In this document: positions 23,872-25,342 of the stretch, in pieces
Layout of the letters: each line of letters starts with the position of its first letter
Numbering within the stretch: the first letter of the stretch is position 1
From: Synergistaceae bacterium
Lineage (GTDB): Bacteria; Synergistota; Synergistia; Synergistales; Synergistaceae
Direction of reading: 5' to 3'
DNA length: 25,342 nucleotides
NCBI GenBank assembly: GCA_031290815.1
Contig: JAISLO010000034.1
Coordinates: 1-25,342, forward strand
Made by a program: the position numbers and the translations under genes
Notes under the pieces: generated by a model
Told to the model about the DNA's origin: nothing
Seen by the model: only the letters and a program-made list of their open reading frames with translations
Databases searched by the model: none

Positions 23872-23954
23872 TATAGGGAATCCTCCCTCGATAAGATTCC
23901 AACCTTGAAACGAGGCTGCGGCGCGGCATCTTCGCGCCCTTCATTAATATTCAT
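23871..23954 (-). CDS. Possible 27-codon ORF coupling the 385-aa gene to the kinase gene
   Basis: A short frame from ATG 23952-23954 to TAA 23871-23873, reading MNINEGREDAAPQPRFKVGI then LSREDSL. Its ATG overlaps the stop of the upstream gene as ATGA, with TGAGG about ten bases before it. Its stop overlaps the kinase ATG as TAATG. Both ends are thus arranged for translational coupling, and the kinase Shine-Dalgarno lies inside it within a hairpin. The peptide has no recognisable family and could be non-functional, its translation alone being what matters. Chance cannot be excluded for a frame this short. Confidence 0.35.
   Translation of the reverse strand: MNINEGREDAAPQPRFKVGILSREDSL
23875..23888 (-). 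promoter_or_regulatory. Hairpin occluding the kinase Shine-Dalgarno
   Basis: On the minus strand AGGGA (23884-23888) can pair with TCCCT (23875-23879) around a 4-base loop. The stem overlaps the GGGAGG Shine-Dalgarno of the kinase, so translation of the upstream short ORF could open it. The stem is only 5 bp. Confidence 0.35.
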
Positions 23955-25108
23955 TTGCTGCGGTCCTCAGAGGGATTCGCCCTTATGTCGCACTGTCTGC
24001 CGAGCGTCCGCCCTCCGTAGAACTCGCACCATACCGATACGGCCCACTCCGCGTAATTTTGGACTATACCATATTCTTCCGTCAAGCGTTTTTCAAAGCG
24101 AAACGCGAAGGCGTTGTCTATGCGCGGAGAGTTCTCAATCTCAGCCGCAATCCCCATCTCGTGCAAAATGGACAGCAAGTTTGTCTGCAGCCGATGCCCA
24201 GGAAATACATCACGGAGCAGGCCGAAAAATTTATGGCGAATCAGGATGGACTCGGAGTGATCCATGAGAAATCTGCCGAACCGTTCCTCAAACGGCAGGG
24301 CCTCCTCCGCGTCCTGCATCTGCCGTTCGCCATCCCTCGAAGATTCGGACACGGCGGCCCGCAAATCTCCAGCCGCGCCCAAGTCATCCCGGTCTTCCGG
24401 ATTCCTGTTAAAATCCCGGGCATCATTATACTCCGATTTTGAAAAAAGCGCGGGGGAAGCTCTGCCGCCCTCTCGTTCGGGGCCGAGTTGCTGCGCGTGA
24501 TTCGCGGACGAATCCCCCGCCCCAACGGACGCGTCGATATATCCTTTTACAATGCACATGCAGCTGTCGAACCCATGCATTTTCCTGCCGTCCTCATCAC
24601 CGCCCAGCGCTAGAAAATCCTCGCCGAGCCTGAGGACCAAGACATACAGGCGTCCGGAGAACGACGCGTCACCGCTCGCGCTGACGCGTATCAGATCCGC
24701 CTCCACTGCCGTCTTGAATACGTATGGGACGTCCTTTTCATAAAAGTTCACGTCGAAAATTCTTCCGACGGAATTTGAGAATGCCTCGGCAGACGCCTGA
24801 CCGAGCGAGTTGGCGAATTTCGGTTTCCTGCAGATGGAGTCGTACTCTCTTATAAACCGCAGTTCGTCGTCGTTCATCGATCCTCCCGAAAGGCCCAGAT
24901 AGATTAAAAAACCGGTCATCTCATATTCATAGAGCGTTTGATAAACATCGAGCGACGCCTGATACTCACCAGACGACAACAAGAGGGAAAAATCCTCGGG
25001 ACTCGATAGATCTCTGTCCCTGACGATCGGGTCGATCTTCGCGATCTCGAACGCCTTCGAGCACAGGGCCCAGATATCATCAAATATCGTTTTGACGCGC
25101 TGGTCCAT
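23951..25108 (-). CDS. Uncharacterised 385-aa protein next to the kinase/vWA/PP2C genes
   Basis: I do not recognise the full protein. The first 200 residues are largely helical; MTGFLIYLGLSGGSMNDDEL followed by RFIREYD recalls TerB-like helical domains, but weakly. Residues about 200-275 are a polar, low-complexity linker (for example REGGRASPALFSKSEYND and DFNRNPEDRDDLG). The last 100 residues form a compact helical module: FFGLLRDVFPGHRLQTNLLS, then RLTEEYGIVQNYAEWAVSVW. Its pattern (short helix, RL..EYG, then A.WAV..W) is one I associate with a recurring C-terminal module of bacterial signalling and zinc-ribbon proteins. There is no signal peptide or membrane segment. I use ATG 25106-25108, preceded by GGAGAGGG; a TTG five codons upstream lies at that Shine-Dalgarno. 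Position suggests a partner or substrate of the kinase. Confidence 0.75.
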   Translation of the reverse strand: MDQRVKTIFDDIWALCSKAFEIAKIDPIVRDRDLSSPEDFSLLLSSGEYQASLDVYQTLYEYEMTGFLIYLGLSGGSMNDDELRFIREYDSICRKPKFANSLGQASAEAFSNSVGRIFDVNFYEKDVPYVFKTAVEADLIRVSASGDASFSGRLYVLVLRLGEDFLALGGDEDGRKMHGFDSCMCIVKGYIDASVGAGDSSANHAQQLGPEREGGRASPALFSKSEYNDARDFNRNPEDRDDLGAAGDLRAAVSESSRDGERQMQDAEEALPFEERFGRFLMDHSESILIRHKFFGLLRDVFPGHRLQTNLLSILHEMGIAAEIENSPRIDNAFAFRFEKRLTEEYGIVQNYAEWAVSVWCEFYGGRTLGRQCDIRANPSEDRSK

Positions 25109-25247
25109 GGATGCCCTCTCCAATTGACTTCTCAGGCTCGGTTTTTCGCATATTCAGCTCGCATCCGCGGTGTCCTTCATGGGAAGGCCCTCGCGGTAAC
25201 ACCCGCAGGCAATCGCGGCCGCTGCTGGACCGGGCCTGGTCAGCCGC

Positions 25248-25342
25248 TCACTCATCGCGCAGGAAATCCAGTATGGCGGCATTGAGATCATTCACGGAGC
25301 GCGCGAGCGCGACACCTGGGAATTTCGACAGGGCGTCGGTGT
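25248..25342 (-). CDS. C-terminal end of an unidentified gene (runs off window)
   Basis: The last 30 codons of a minus-strand frame enter from the right edge and stop at TGA 25248-25250. The peptide ends TDALSKFPGVALARSVNDLN then AAILDFLRDE. The ending in a dipeptide-rich helix, after a strand-like FPGVALA, resembles the last strand and helix of vWA domains, which would suit this neighbourhood, but 30 residues are too few to decide. It is followed by about 140 bp with no gene before the 385-aa protein gene. Confidence 0.5.
   Translation of the reverse strand, partial: TDALSKFPGVALARSVNDLNAAILDFLRDE

Noticed and set aside
23872..25342. Mobile element or phage origin for the signalling island
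   Set aside because: No transposase, integrase, terminal repeats, tRNA target or attachment site is visible, and base composition looks similar to the flanks by eye.

Overview
The window is a GC-rich bacterial chromosome segment in which every convincing gene lies on the minus strand, so transcription runs from high to low coordinates. A diderm cell is implied by the type II secretion genes (GspC, secretin GspD, GspE, GspJ-N). Firmicute-like traits sit beside them: rpsF-ssb-rpsR-DUF2232-rplI-dnaB in one cluster, and a FtsB/DivIC-type gene after argS. That mix best fits Synergistota. This is an inference from gene content and order; no rRNA is present to confirm it.

Layout in order of transcription. 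(1) 25342-20965 is a signalling island: the tail of an unidentified gene, a 385-aa protein with a possible TerB-like region and a helical C-terminal module, a possible 27-codon ORF, a Ser/Thr kinase with zinc ribbon and FHA-like tail, a vWA protein and a PP2C phosphatase. The kinase/vWA/PP2C set matches the TerY-P triad (compare E. coli YegI/YegL/YegK). (2) 20877-16265 holds secA and a secreted DUF3857/transglutaminase-like protein that appears catalytically dead. (3) 16191-10135 is the housekeeping core: argS, a FtsB/DivIC-like gene, rpsF, ssb, rpsR, a DUF2232 membrane protein, rplI and dnaB. A good promoter and a structured leader precede rpsF. (4) 9909-1 is a secretion operon: an O-antigen-ligase-type membrane protein, then gspJ, K, L, M, N, C, I-like, D and the start of gspE. 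GspF, GspG and GspH are not in the window and may follow gspE.

How the genes work together. SecA drives preproteins across the inner membrane, and the T2SS exports folded substrates across the outer membrane. Its platform (GspC, L, M, N), minor pseudopilins (I, J, K), secretin (D) and ATPase (E) are tightly packed, often with overlapping ends. gspD appears to have its own leader with a terminator-like hairpin. The Wzy_C/ligase protein starts the same run, which suggests a link between glycan transfer and the secretion apparatus. The kinase/phosphatase/vWA genes look like a self-contained phospho-signalling unit, with the 385-aa protein as candidate partner. Stretches between genes are all under about 240 bp. 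I see no tRNA, rRNA, CRISPR array, insertion sequence or attachment site.
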